This document shows positions 17,657 through 26,551 of a stretch of DNA of 64,000 nt, one piece after another. Numbering within the stretch: position 1 is the first letter of the stretch; each line of letters begins with the position of its first letter. This DNA comes from Sphingobacterium mizutaii (lineage in GTDB: Bacteria; Bacteroidota; Bacteroidia; Sphingobacteriales; Sphingobacteriaceae). Position numbers and translations under genes: made by a program. Location of the stretch: contig NZ_LT906468.1 in assembly GCF_900187125.1 (NCBI RefSeq), forward strand, positions 3,038,001-3,102,000, written 5' to 3'. The notes below the pieces were generated by a model. The model had not been told where the DNA came from. It saw only the letters and a list, made by a program, of their open reading frames with translations, and made no database searches.

Positions 17657-17716
17657 ATAAAGAAATTTTTTATTACAAAAATCCGCAAAAGGATAGCTTT
17701 TGGCGCAGTTTTTGGG

Positions 17717-17724
17717 TATTTTTG
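17717..17724 (+). promoter_or_regulatory. -7 element upstream of the NlpE-like gene
   Basis: TATTTTTG matches TAnnTTTG and ends 19 nt before the ATG at 17744. The nearest TTTG (17699-17702) is closer than usual, so the -33 element is uncertain. Confidence 0.45.
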
Positions 17725-17743
17725 AATATAAAATTTATACTAT

Positions 17744-18208
17744 ATGAAACAACTATGCATACTTGCTGGAACCGCAGCAATATTGACCTTCGGTGCTTGT
17801 ACCTCCAATGCAAACAAACAATTGGAATCTAAAGATTCAAGTGAAACGGTTATCGCAGACACCAACCCTGTTGACACCACCCATACCTCCCAAAATTCAC
17901 TTGACTGGGCAGGAACCTATTCCGGTGTATTCCCATGTGCTGATTGTCCTGGAATCAAAACAACAGTTACCTTAAATTCGGATGAAACCTTTACTTACGA
18001 AGGTGAATACCAAGAAAGGGACACTAAAATCGAAGATACCGGTAAATTTATGTGGCATGATAACGGCAGTTCCGTTCATTTGGTAGGTAAAGAAGTGAAC
18101 ATGAAACTAAAAGTTGGCGAAAACCAATTGTTCTCCCTAGATCAAGATGGTAAACCTATCGATGGACCATTGAAAGACCATTATATCTTGAAAAAAGTAA
18201 CTCAATAA
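17744..18208 (+). CDS. NlpE-like copper-resistance/envelope lipoprotein
   Basis: Outer-membrane-type lipoprotein of 154 residues with a lipobox (MKQLCILAGTAAILTFGAC, Cys at about 19). A short Ser/Thr-rich linker leads to an NlpE N-terminal domain. The hallmark GVFPCADCPGIKTTVTLNSDETFTYEGEY contains the CxxC pair (CADC, about residues 65-68) found in this family. In Escherichia coli NlpE signals surface adhesion and copper stress to Cpx; here only the lipocalin-like N-domain is present and no Cpx partner is nearby. Its role in this organism is therefore unknown. A strong terminator follows. Confidence 0.85.
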   Translation: MKQLCILAGTAAILTFGACTSNANKQLESKDSSETVIADTNPVDTTHTSQNSLDWAGTYSGVFPCADCPGIKTTVTLNSDETFTYEGEYQERDTKIEDTGKFMWHDNGSSVHLVGKEVNMKLKVGENQLFSLDQDGKPIDGPLKDHYILKKVTQ

Positions 18209-18233
18209 TATTGAGGTTGTAAATATTGTATAG

Positions 18234-18264
18234 AGCCGGTTTGAAAAAACCGGCTTTCTTTATT
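18234..18264 (+). terminator. Rho-independent terminator of the NlpE-like gene
   Basis: AGCCGGTTT (18234-18242) pairs with AAACCGGCT (18247-18255) around a GAAA tetraloop, followed by a T-rich stretch. Confidence 0.88.
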
Positions 18265-18280
18265 TCTGCCCTTCTAGGCA

Positions 18281-19116
18281 ATGTGTCGCAAAAAAAATCC
18301 TTTTCCAGTGTCAACCTGAGGGTTTCCCGAAGGTTCTCGGAGCCTTAAAAACCATAATTGAATTGGCGTACAGTTCCTAAATCTTCGATTTAGGATGACA
18401 GGGTATTTTAAAAGTGACCCGTACAGATTCTTCACTTTTCGTTCAGAATTTAATTGGGATAACGAGGATTTCTTCGTTGTACTCAGAGCCCCCTATAGCA
18501 AGTTTTGAATTCTGAATGAAATGAAGAATCTGTACAGTTTATTATTTTGAGCATTGTCATCCACAATCTTCGATTGTAGAACTTTTAGTAATTTGAAATT
18601 TTAGGAATATAAAAAAAATGAATCCTGCATAAAGCGGGCGAATGCGATTCGCCCCTACAGTATTGGGGCCTTTCCAGCGACAAACTGATTATAATCTTGG
18701 CTCATCCTCCCATCCTTGGTGGGTGAGCCGTACCCTGAGCGGCGTCGAAGGGGAGCCGAACCCAATCCTGGTTAATTCCCCGATCTTGGTCCATCCTCCC
18801 ATCCCGAACATCCTGGTTCAAAATCATCCTATAGAAAGCGGGCGAATGCGATTCGCCCCTACAGTATTGGGCCCTTTCCAGCGACAAATTGACTATAATC
18901 TTGGTCCATCCTCCCATCCTCGCTGGGTGAGCCGTACCCTGAGCGGCGTCGAAGGGGAGCCGAACCCAATCCTGGTTCATTCCCCGATCTTGGTCCATCC
19001 TCCCATCCCGAACATCCTGGTTAAGCCCACAAAGCATAATCTCAGAATCCCTTCGGCTTGAACCCCGAGCGGAGTCGAGGGGAGCCGAAGGGGAGTCGAG
19101 GGGAAGCCTATCTCCA
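18281..19116. repeat. Repeat-rich non-coding spacer with two hairpin families
   Basis: About 0.8 kb with no credible gene. It holds family B hairpins at 18376-18394 and 18563-18577 and a near-perfect tandem duplication with a period of 204 bp (units from 18631 and from 18835). Each unit carries a family A palindrome, GGGCGAAT-GCG-ATTCGCCC (18636-18654, 18840-18858). GC-rich segments reading like CCCCGAGCGGAGTCGAGGGG occur at 19060-19110 and recur inverted near 30945 and 31220. An open frame running through both units is a by-product of the duplication. Confidence 0.85.
18631..19024. repeat. Two tandem copies of a 204-bp repeat unit
   Basis: Unit 1 (18631-18834) and unit 2 (18835 to about 19024) agree over nearly their whole length, differing at scattered bases. 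Each contains a palindrome, then CTACAGTATTGG, a CATCCTCCCATCC motif used twice, and a GAGCGGCGTCGAAGGGGAGCCG block. A shortened relative lies at 22895-22990. Confidence 0.9.
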
Positions 19117-20160
19117 TTAAGAATTCTTACTTCTCTCTTTCAAGATCCCTTTACAGATATCCGCCACCAAGGAAGGTCCTTCATAGATAAAACCGGTATA
19201 TACCTGAACCAAACTCGCTCCGGCATTCAATTTCTCAATAGCATCCTCTGCAGAATGGATTCCTCCTACCCCAATAATCGGGAAGGCTTTATTGGATTTA
19301 TCAGCTAGATATTTGATCACCTCGGTCGAACGACGGGTCAATGGTTTTCCACTGACGCCACCTGGTTCTTGAACCAACATACGGTGACTCTGTAACCCTT
19401 CTCTCGCGATGGTAGTATTGGTTGCAATCACTCCAGCGATCTTGGTTTCCATTACGATCTCTACGATATCATCCAATTGGGTGAAGGTCAAATCTGGTGC
19501 AATCTTTAAAAGGATAGGCTTTGGGTTGGCCTTTTCCAAGTTCAATTGCTGCAATGTATTCAGGATATGCATAAGCGGCCCTTTTTCCTGAAGATCACGT
19601 AAGCCCGGTGTGTTCGGTGAACTTACGTTCACTACAAAATAATCAACATAGTCAAACAAAGATTTGAAACAATAGATATAATCGTTTACAGCTTCTTCGT
19701 TTGGTGTAACCTTATTTTTACCAATATTTCCGCCGATCAAAACACCATTTCTTTCCTTTAGGAATTTCAATTTTCCAGCAGCTACATCAGCGCCTTTATT
19801 ATTGAATCCCATCCGGTTGATCAAGGCATGATCATCCACTAACCTGAACATCCTAGGTTTATCATTTCCAGGTTGCGGCTTAGGTGTAACGGTACCGATT
19901 TCAATAAAGCCAAATCCTAGCCTAGCCATATCCTCGATGTATTCTGCATTCTTGTCGAAACCTGCAGCCAATCCAACAGGGTTCTTAAAAGTTAAGCCAA
20001 AGACCTTGGTTTCTAACCTCGGATCTTCTACACAATACAAGGATTTCAACAATGCTTTTGAACCCCATACTTTATTAAAAAATTTCAAGCCTGAAGTCAC
20101 ATTATGATGCGCTTGTTCAGGGTTCATCGAGAAGAAAAATGGTTTAACTAGCTTATACAT
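19117..20160 (-). CDS. pyrD: Quinone-dependent dihydroorotate dehydrogenase (class 2)
   Basis: Membrane-associated FMN enzyme that oxidises dihydroorotate to orotate in pyrimidine synthesis, passing electrons to quinone. I start at the ATG at 20160 ([19 protein letters not shown]), giving 347 residues and the usual amphipathic N-terminal quinone-tunnel helices of class 2. Upstream in-frame codons run into the divergent gene and do not match the family. Visible motifs are [38 protein letters not shown], the catalytic Ser in [11 protein letters not shown], and the FMN-phosphate region [12 protein letters not shown]. It is divergently transcribed from the abcF gene with only 52 bp between the starts. 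Confidence 0.96.
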   Translation of the reverse strand: MYKLVKPFFFSMNPEQAHHNVTSGLKFFNKVWGSKALLKSLYCVEDPRLETKVFGLTFKNPVGLAAGFDKNAEYIEDMARLGFGFIEIGTVTPKPQPGNDKPRMFRLVDDHALINRMGFNNKGADVAAGKLKFLKERNGVLIGGNIGKNKVTPNEEAVNDYIYCFKSLFDYVDYFVVNVSSPNTPGLRDLQEKGPLMHILNTLQQLNLEKANPKPILLKIAPDLTFTQLDDIVEIVMETKIAGVIATNTTIAREGLQSHRMLVQEPGGVSGKPLTRRSTEVIKYLADKSNKAFPIIGVGGIHSAEDAIEKLNAGASLVQVYTGFIYEGPSLVADICKGILKERSKNS

Positions 20161-20212
20161 GAGTGCAAAGGTAGCCAAAGATGCAGAAATATTCATTACT
20201 TTTGCACCCGAA
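20161..20212. promoter_or_regulatory. Compact divergent promoter between pyrD and the ABC-F gene
   Basis: Minus strand: TACCTTTG (20173-20166) lies 5 nt before the pyrD ATG. Plus strand: TACTTTTG (20197-20204) lies 8 nt before the abcF ATG. Both are exact TAnnTTTG matches, and both transcripts should be leaderless or nearly so. Confidence 0.65.
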
Positions 20213-22123
20213 ATGATATCTATAAATAACTTAACATTTGAAATTGGCTCTAGGGCATTGTACGATGAGGCAAACTGGCATATTAAACCAGGGGATAAAG
20301 CTGGTCTAATCGGTGCTAACGGTACCGGAAAGTCCACTTTATTGAAACTTATCGTAGGGGAATACGCACCTACCAGCGGGACCATATCCATGGCCAAAGA
20401 CCTAAAATTAGGTTATTTAAACCAGGACCTCCTGTCCTATCACTCGGAAAAAAGCATCCTCCATGTTGCCATGGAAGCTTTTGAGAGACAAAATCAGCTG
20501 CATACCGAAATTGAAAATCTACTCAAGAAGTTAGAAACAGACTATTCGGATGAAATCCTGAATAAACTGAGCGATAAACAAACTGAATTTGAAGCATTGG
20601 ATGGTTACAGTATCGAATTTCGTGCTCATGAAATCCTAGCAGGTTTAGGTTTCTCGGAAGAGGAACAAAAAAGACCTTTGGCGACCTTCTCTGGAGGTTG
20701 GCGGATGCGTGTGATGCTGGCAAGGATCCTCCTGCAAGCTCCTGACATCTTATTGCTGGATGAGCCTACCAACCACTTGGACTTACCCTCCATCAAATGG
20801 TTGGAAACCTACCTGCAAAGTTTTGAAGGCGCTATCGTGATTGTTTCCCATGACCGCTATTTCTTGGATAGGATCATCAATAAAACGGTTGAATCCAGAA
20901 AGGGAAAATTGACCCTTTATGCTGGAAACTACAGCTTCTATCTGGAAGAAAAATCATTGCGTGAAGAAATCCAAGGCAATCAATATAAAAACCAACAGGC
21001 CAAGATCAAACAAGAGGAAAGGTTGATCGAGAGGTTCCGTTCGAAAGCAAGTAAGGCTAAAATGGTACAATCTCGTATCAAAGCCCTTGACCGAATGGAA
21101 AAGGTGGATGAGGTGGATGATGACAACCCTGAGGTGAACTTCAGCTTTAAATTCTCCAAACCATCAGGTCGACATGTGGTAACGATGGAAAACATTTCCA
21201 AATCTTACCCCAACGTCGAAATCTTGGAAAATACGAATGGCCTGATTGAAAAAGGTGATAAAATTGCGTTGATCGGTGCCAATGGTAAGGGTAAATCTAC
21301 CCTATTGCGGATCGTCGCAGATGCTGATTCTGAATTTGAGGGCAAGAGCACTAAGGGACATAATGTTTCCCAGACCTTCTTTGCCCAGCATCAATTAGAG
21401 GCCTTGCACTTAGAAAACTCCATTTTACAGGAATTGGTAGCCTTTGCGCCTAAACATACGGAAACGGAATTGCGTTCCATTTTGGGAAGTTTCCTTTTTA
21501 CTGGGGATGATGTGTTCAAAAAAATCAAAGTCCTTTCAGGAGGTGAAAAATCAAGGGTGGCTTTAGCTAAGGCATTGACTGCAGACGCGAACTTCCTAGT
21601 ACTCGATGAGCCAACCAACCACTTGGATATGGCTTCAGTGAACATCTTGATCCAAGCTATGCAACAATATGAGGGTACATTGATCGTGGTTTCCCACGAC
21701 CGTTACTTCCTAGAGCATGTGGCCAACAAGATTTGGTTTATCGAAGACAAAGAAATCAAGGAATATCCGGGTACCTATCAGGAATATGAAGAGTGGAACT
21801 CCAAACGCGTGATCAAGCCTGAAGCAAAACAGGAAAAGAAACCAAAGGAAGAACCGAAAAAGGAAAAAGCTGCTCCTTCTGAGGATACCAAGAGGATCAT
21901 CCAGAAGAAAAATAAGGAATTATCAACTTTAGAGGAAAAAATTGAAAGCCAAGAATCTTTGGTGAAGCAATTGGAAACCGAACTCGCTAAAGAGGAAATC
22001 TATTCCGATGCTGTAAAATTGCAGGAACATACCCGCAATTACAACTCTGAAAAAGCCAAATTAGAAGGCCTACAACAAGATTGGGAAGCCTTGGCTGAAG
22101 AGATCATGAACCTAGAAGATTAA
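20213..22123 (+). CDS. ABC-F family ATPase (Uup/EttA type, translation factor)
   Basis: Soluble twin-ABC protein of 636 residues from the ATG at 20213 ([20 protein letters not shown]). An earlier in-frame ATG at 20159 would overlap the pyrD start and adds unrelated residues. The first ABC domain has Walker [10 protein letters not shown], signature [13 protein letters not shown] and Walker [13 protein letters not shown]. The second has [24 protein letters not shown] and [12 protein letters not shown]. The interdomain P-site linker is Lys/Arg-rich (about 240-310), and a C-terminal Lys/Glu-rich coiled coil (about 545-635) resembles that of Uup. There are no TM segments. ABC-F proteins act on ribosomes; the exact subtype (translation factor or antibiotic resistance) cannot be fixed from sequence. 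Confidence 0.93.
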   Translation: MISINNLTFEIGSRALYDEANWHIKPGDKAGLIGANGTGKSTLLKLIVGEYAPTSGTISMAKDLKLGYLNQDLLSYHSEKSILHVAMEAFERQNQLHTEIENLLKKLETDYSDEILNKLSDKQTEFEALDGYSIEFRAHEILAGLGFSEEEQKRPLATFSGGWRMRVMLARILLQAPDILLLDEPTNHLDLPSIKWLETYLQSFEGAIVIVSHDRYFLDRIINKTVESRKGKLTLYAGNYSFYLEEKSLREEIQGNQYKNQQAKIKQEERLIERFRSKASKAKMVQSRIKALDRMEKVDEVDDDNPEVNFSFKFSKPSGRHVVTMENISKSYPNVEILENTNGLIEKGDKIALIGANGKGKSTLLRIVADADSEFEGKSTKGHNVSQTFFAQHQLEALHLENSILQELVAFAPKHTETELRSILGSFLFTGDDVFKKIKVLSGGEKSRVALAKALTADANFLVLDEPTNHLDMASVNILIQAMQQYEGTLIVVSHDRYFLEHVANKIWFIEDKEIKEYPGTYQEYEEWNSKRVIKPEAKQEKKPKEEPKKEKAAPSEDTKRIIQKKNKELSTLEEKIESQESLVKQLETELAKEEIYSDAVKLQEHTRNYNSEKAKLEGLQQDWEALAEEIMNLED

Positions 22124-23078
22124 GGTCATTATCTTATCCTAATTCGAGTCTAATTCGAGACTCATTCGAGACATGTTCGAGAAATATTCTATCCAGTTTG
22201 GGAATTTTCGGAATGTGTCTCGAATGAGGTTATAGGCAGACCCATGAAATCGCCTAGATCCCCATCCGAACCTTCATCCGTAATAACAAAGTCAGTAAGT
22301 TTAGTTTTTTGTGTCTATGGGGCAATATCTCAATAAGAGGTTTCGTTTTTCAGTGTCACCATGAGGAACGAATGGTCTCGGAAGTATTCAAACAATAATT
22401 GAATTGGCGAACAGGTCATCCATCTTCGATGGACGATGACAGCAAGTTGTGGGACATTTACGTACAGATTCTTCACTATTCGTTCAGAATTGGAAGTGTC
22501 TCAGAGAGGGATTCAGAGCACAGCGAAGAATCTATTTTTTATATTTTTTTAAGAAATCGTTATCATTGCGAAATCGTAAGATGAGCAAACTATTTTTTAT
22601 TGGTTTATGCAACTTAAAGGAAATTTGCAGAAAAATATTTCACCCCTTCTGGGGGTTATACGTTGGGCGATTCGGTTTTCTACAAAGATTTCACCCACGC
22701 TGTGGGTTTTCTACAAACATCAACCCTTCCGAAGGAAGCCCTTTAGCCTCTGGCTCATTTCCTTGGCGGAAATTGGAAAGAATGCCGTTGCCCCGTGCGA
22801 TGGGATTGGTTTGTATAAATTGTTAGACCAAGAATTTGAAAATCTATGAATTTCTTTAATCAGAAGATGATAATAATTTAGGTTTGTATGCTGCGGGCGT
22901 ATGCGATACGCCCCTACAGTATTGGGGTCTTTCCAGCGACAAATTGACCCAGATCTTGGTCCATCCTCCCATCCCGAACATCCTGGTTCAAACCAACTCC
23001 TAATCAACGAAGAGCATTGGTCCCACTTGAATTTCACAATTGGCTGGAAATTTGTGCAGGATTTATTAAAACCAGATC
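22124..23078. repeat. Repeat-rich non-coding spacer after the ABC-F gene
   Basis: 955 bp without a credible gene. In order: four TTCGAG repeats spaced exactly 11 bp (22142-22181) with an inverted partner at 22216-22226; a second copy of the segment found at 18341-18460, including a family B hairpin (22419-22433); CCC/GGG hairpins with the flank GGTTTTCTACAAA repeated at 22674 and 22705; and a family A palindrome (22895-22913) with its downstream tail to about 22990. Confidence 0.8.
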
Positions 23079-23690
23079 ATGACCGACATTCTACCTTTTA
23101 TCATTTCGTTATTTGTGGGAATTGGACTTGCTGCTGCCACAGGATTTAGGGTGTTCCTGCCTATCTTCTTTTTGAGTTTGGGTTCTTATTTGGGATGGAT
23201 TCCATTGGACGAGAGTTATGCTTGGGTGGGTGGTTTACCGGCTGTCATTGCAACGGGTTTGGCTACTTTATTTGAGATATTGGCCTATTACATCCCTTTT
23301 GTCGATAATATCTTGGATAGCATTACCGTGCCATTAGCTACCGTTGCCGGATCCTTGCTGTTTGCAACACAATTTACCGAAGTGAGCAGTTGGATTCAAT
23401 GGTCCTTGGCATTGATTGCCGGTGGAGGTACTGCAGCGACCATCAGTTCGGTATTTGCAGGCACTCGAGCAGCATCCTCTGGAACGACTGCTGGCCTCGC
23501 CAATCCCGTCATCTCTACGGTAGAAACCATTGGCTCAACCATTATGAGCATACTGGCAATCTTTTTACCTATCCTAGCCGGAATATTGGTAATAGTAATC
23601 CTTTATCTTGCCATAAAATATGGCAAAAAACTATTGGACAAAATCAGAAGGAAACCTAAGGTGAATAAATTTAAGGATTCAACCTATTAA
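23079..23690 (+). CDS. DUF4126 family membrane protein
   Basis: 203 residues with about five hydrophobic segments. The first, ILPFIISLFVGIGLAAATGFRVFLPIFFLSL, carries the GFR motif typical of DUF4126. A Gly/Ala/Thr-rich central stretch (AGGGTAATISSVFAGTRAASSGTTAGLANPVISTVE) is also a hallmark. The C-terminal tail is basic (KKLLDKIRRKPK) and probably cytoplasmic. The function of the family is unknown. The last 20 bp overlap the 3' end of the converging acyltransferase gene. Confidence 0.85.
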   Translation: MTDILPFIISLFVGIGLAAATGFRVFLPIFFLSLGSYLGWIPLDESYAWVGGLPAVIATGLATLFEILAYYIPFVDNILDSITVPLATVAGSLLFATQFTEVSSWIQWSLALIAGGGTAATISSVFAGTRAASSGTTAGLANPVISTVETIGSTIMSILAIFLPILAGILVIVILYLAIKYGKKLLDKIRRKPKVNKFKDSTY

Positions 23691-24645
23691 CCCTTCCCTC
23701 CAAGTTTTCCTCCGCAACCTTGATAGGTTGATACTGGACCCAACAATAAGAGAGGAATGGAAGGAGAACAAATACGAGAAAGCCCCACCAAAAACTGAAT
23801 ATATTCCCAATTATTATACTTAGCAATAGAACGATAACAGGATAAGAAAACAACAACACGCCAAACAATAGGGAGTCATAGAATATACTGTTCTCCGTTT
23901 TCTGCTTTATCTTCTTTTTGACCAATTGATAAAACCAATAATGGGAATAATGGCCCAATAATGCTGGGTACTTCATCCATACACGTTCCTGTTGAATGCC
24001 ATCCCTTGCCCCTACATAACGATTTAACATTTTGGCATCCATTTCCTCCCTGAGGTTCTTGATCAATTCACTGGTCATCACTTCAGAATTGTTCAGGTAA
24101 TCTGTGGAGTCGATGGAATTCAAGGCTTCCAAATAAACTGCTTTAGGAACATCATCGAAGGAATTATAGCTGAGGATATAAGGTTGTACTTGGATGGGCA
24201 CATCCATTTGCACCGCACGCTTGATAATTGACGTCAAGCCGGTAGTCATAAAGGGTTTCATATCGATTTGGTTCCTTGATACTCCTTCTGGAAAGATCAG
24301 GAGCTTGCGGCCCATTTTCAATTGGCGCACGCATTCATCATAGGTAAACCCATTGCTAATATCGGCATCCTGATCATCATGTTTCTTATAGATCGGCAAC
24401 ATAAAAAGACTACGCAAAGCCCAATTCGCCAAAGGTTTGGCAAATATATCTCCCCTAGCCAGAAAGCATATTTCCGTAGGTTGATGCACTGATAGAACCA
24501 AAGCATCGAAAAATGAATTGGGATGGTTTGAAACAATAACAGCTGGTTCATTCTTAGCTGCAAGTTCCAAGTTTTTTAATTGCCAATCTGCCACATACCA
24601 GTTCATGCCCAGTTTGACAAATGATCTTAGGATTGGATAAAGCAT
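23671..24645 (-). CDS. 1-acyl-glycerol-3-phosphate acyltransferase-like protein (PlsC superfamily)
   Basis: Likely membrane-bound acyltransferase of phospholipid or lipid synthesis, 324 residues. The acyltransferase block is at residues about 30-180. Motif I is SNHPNSFFDALV, with catalytic His and Asp spaced as in the NHPNSFxD subgroup. Motif II is near FLARGDIFAKP, and motif III is LLIFPEGVSRN. Two C-terminal hydrophobic helices (about 255-300) would anchor it. The substrate is not certain. It is read in the same direction as the ABC exporter and the deacetylase upstream, with a 70-bp gap. Confidence 0.85.
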   Translation of the reverse strand: MLYPILRSFVKLGMNWYVADWQLKNLELAAKNEPAVIVSNHPNSFFDALVLSVHQPTEICFLARGDIFAKPLANWALRSLFMLPIYKKHDDQDADISNGFTYDECVRQLKMGRKLLIFPEGVSRNQIDMKPFMTTGLTSIIKRAVQMDVPIQVQPYILSYNSFDDVPKAVYLEALNSIDSTDYLNNSEVMTSELIKNLREEMDAKMLNRYVGARDGIQQERVWMKYPALLGHYSHYWFYQLVKKKIKQKTENSIFYDSLLFGVLLFSYPVIVLLLSIIIGNIFSFWWGFLVFVLLPFLSYCWVQYQPIKVAEENLEGRVNRLNP

Positions 24646-24715
24646 AGATTAATATTCTCAATAATTAGAATCCAAATTTTCCTATAACAAAAAACACGCC
24701 TAATTTTAACAAATA

Positions 24716-26500
24716 CTAATCTTCTTTCATGGATTCGGTAATCTTATGGATATTGAGGCTATTCGCCATTGCGCTAAAAATCTTATAATAAGCGCCATGC
24801 AGGTCAAATAGCTCTTCATGGCTACCATCCTCGACCACCCTACCTTTTTCCATTACAATGATATGTTCGGCATCAATTATCTGGGAAATACTGTGCGAAA
24901 CGATAATCACTGTCCTACCCACTTTGATGGCATCTAAACTGTTTTTGATCTGTTCTGTTGCGATGGCGTCTAAATTGGCCGTCGGTTCATCCAAGAAGAT
25001 AATTGGCGGGTTCTTCAGGAACATCCTGGCTATGGCGATACGCTGCTGCTGTCCGCCTGAAAGAAGATGGGCTTCGGCTTCATATCCATTCGGCAAGTCA
25101 AGTACCTGCTCATGTATTGAGGCTTTTTTAGCAGCCTCAATGACCTCCTCCATACTGGCTTCTGTCTTGCCATAACGGATATTATCGGCAATACTTCCTT
25201 TGAAGATATGGTTCCTTTGTAAAACCAATCCTATATTCTCCCTTAAAAACTCGGTATCATATTCCCTGAGGTCTACCCCATCTAAATAAATAGCACCCGA
25301 GCTAGGTTCATAGAATTTATCCAACAGGTTAATGATGGTACTCTTTCCAGCACCTGATAAGCCGACCAATGCCGTGTTTACATTGGGACAGATCTGCATG
25401 CTGACATTGTGCAAGGCCTGATGGCCATTTGGATAGCTGAAATCCACATTCCTGATTTCGATCAATCCCTGAATGCTATCAGGTCTATAGGTTCCAGAAG
25501 GTTCTTTTTGCCCTTCATCTTCGAGGATCCCAAAGAAGCTCTCTGAATAGATCAAGGCATCATTGACCTCATCATAGATCCGGTGCAATTGCCTGATCGG
25601 TGCAGATACGTTATTGAATAACATAATATGGAACATAATGGCACCGATGGACATCTGTTCGTTCAATACGAAATAAGCGGTTAGAATAATGACGATCACG
25701 ACGCCGATCTGCTCGATAAAACCCTTGATGCTTTCAAAGATAAAAGAGGTCTTTCGAGTAGCCATCTGGTTTTCGGTCATCTCATATTGGATCATCTTAT
25801 GCTTTTCGGCTTCGGTTTCTTCCCGAACGAAGGATTTGATCACCGTGATGGAATCAATTAGATTGATCAATTGGTTACTTTTATTTTCCCGATACTGGCG
25901 CATATTCCTACGGAAACCCGAAAGTTTCTTGGCCTGCAATTGGGATACATAAAAATAGATCGGAATGATAAACAGCCCTACCAAGCCTACATAGAAATTC
26001 GCGAGGAACATACAGACCAAGGCGACGATGGCGTTTGCAAAGAGCGGCAGGATATCGATAAAGAAGTTTTGGACTAATCTGGTCAGGGAGCTGATTCCGG
26101 CGTCGATACGGGTTTGGAGTTTTCCAGACTCATTGACGCTGGACGTATAGAAAGCCATCTTATAGGTCAGGATCCGGTCGACAATAGCTTGAGAAAAGTC
26201 CCGAGCGATCATGATCCTCAGTTTCTCGCCGTAGTACTTTTGTCCGAATTGGACAATGGAATAGATTATTTCCTTGCCCAGCAATATAGCTGAAATAACG
26301 CCCAAAAGATAGAGACCGGTTCGAAGAGGTGTCTTGTTGACTAACAGATCGCTGATGGTATCAACGGTGTACTTTAGGATAAAAGCATTGACCTGTGCAG
26401 CGAATGACCCTACAACCGTCAGGATAAGGGTATAAAAAATGAGATTCTTATACGGCTTGGTAAAGGGTAATACTTTTTTAAAGAGTTGGGTTATGGTCAT
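24716..26500 (-). CDS. ABC exporter, fused permease-ATPase (ABCB/MsbA-like)
   Basis: 594 residues forming one half-transporter that should work as a homodimer. Six TM helices occupy about residues 15-310. The nucleotide-binding domain (about 345-580) has Walker A GLSGAGKST, Q-loop near LVLQRNHIFKG, signature LSGGQQQRIAIAR, Walker B IIFLDEPTANLD and H-loop IVSHSISQI. Family members export lipids, peptides or drugs; the cargo is unknown. It lies between genes for a polysaccharide deacetylase and a lipid acyltransferase on the same strand, so an envelope-lipid role is possible but not shown. Confidence 0.93.
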   Translation of the reverse strand: MTITQLFKKVLPFTKPYKNLIFYTLILTVVGSFAAQVNAFILKYTVDTISDLLVNKTPLRTGLYLLGVISAILLGKEIIYSIVQFGQKYYGEKLRIMIARDFSQAIVDRILTYKMAFYTSSVNESGKLQTRIDAGISSLTRLVQNFFIDILPLFANAIVALVCMFLANFYVGLVGLFIIPIYFYVSQLQAKKLSGFRRNMRQYRENKSNQLINLIDSITVIKSFVREETEAEKHKMIQYEMTENQMATRKTSFIFESIKGFIEQIGVVIVIILTAYFVLNEQMSIGAIMFHIMLFNNVSAPIRQLHRIYDEVNDALIYSESFFGILEDEGQKEPSGTYRPDSIQGLIEIRNVDFSYPNGHQALHNVSMQICPNVNTALVGLSGAGKSTIINLLDKFYEPSSGAIYLDGVDLREYDTEFLRENIGLVLQRNHIFKGSIADNIRYGKTEASMEEVIEAAKKASIHEQVLDLPNGYEAEAHLLSGGQQQRIAIARMFLKNPPIIFLDEPTANLDAIATEQIKNSLDAIKVGRTVIIVSHSISQIIDAEHIIVMEKGRVVEDGSHEELFDLHGAYYKIFSAMANSLNIHKITESMKED

Positions 26501-26551
26501 AAAATTTAAACTTTAAAGTACTCAAAAAGTTTAAGCCCAAGCTCTCTGTAA

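Noticed and set aside
18642..19061. Open frame of 139 codons across the tandem repeats, and its antisense partner
   Set aside because: It runs through both copies of a non-coding palindromic repeat, has low-complexity repeated text and resembles no protein. It is a by-product of GC-rich duplicated DNA.
20161..20397. Extension of pyrD upstream of 20160
   Set aside because: It would read through the divergent promoter and the start of abcF, and the residues do not match class 2 DHODH.
22399..22849. Several open frames of 60-125 codons in the spacer after abcF
   Set aside because: They overlap each other in different frames, cross hairpin repeats and lack family resemblance or initiation context.
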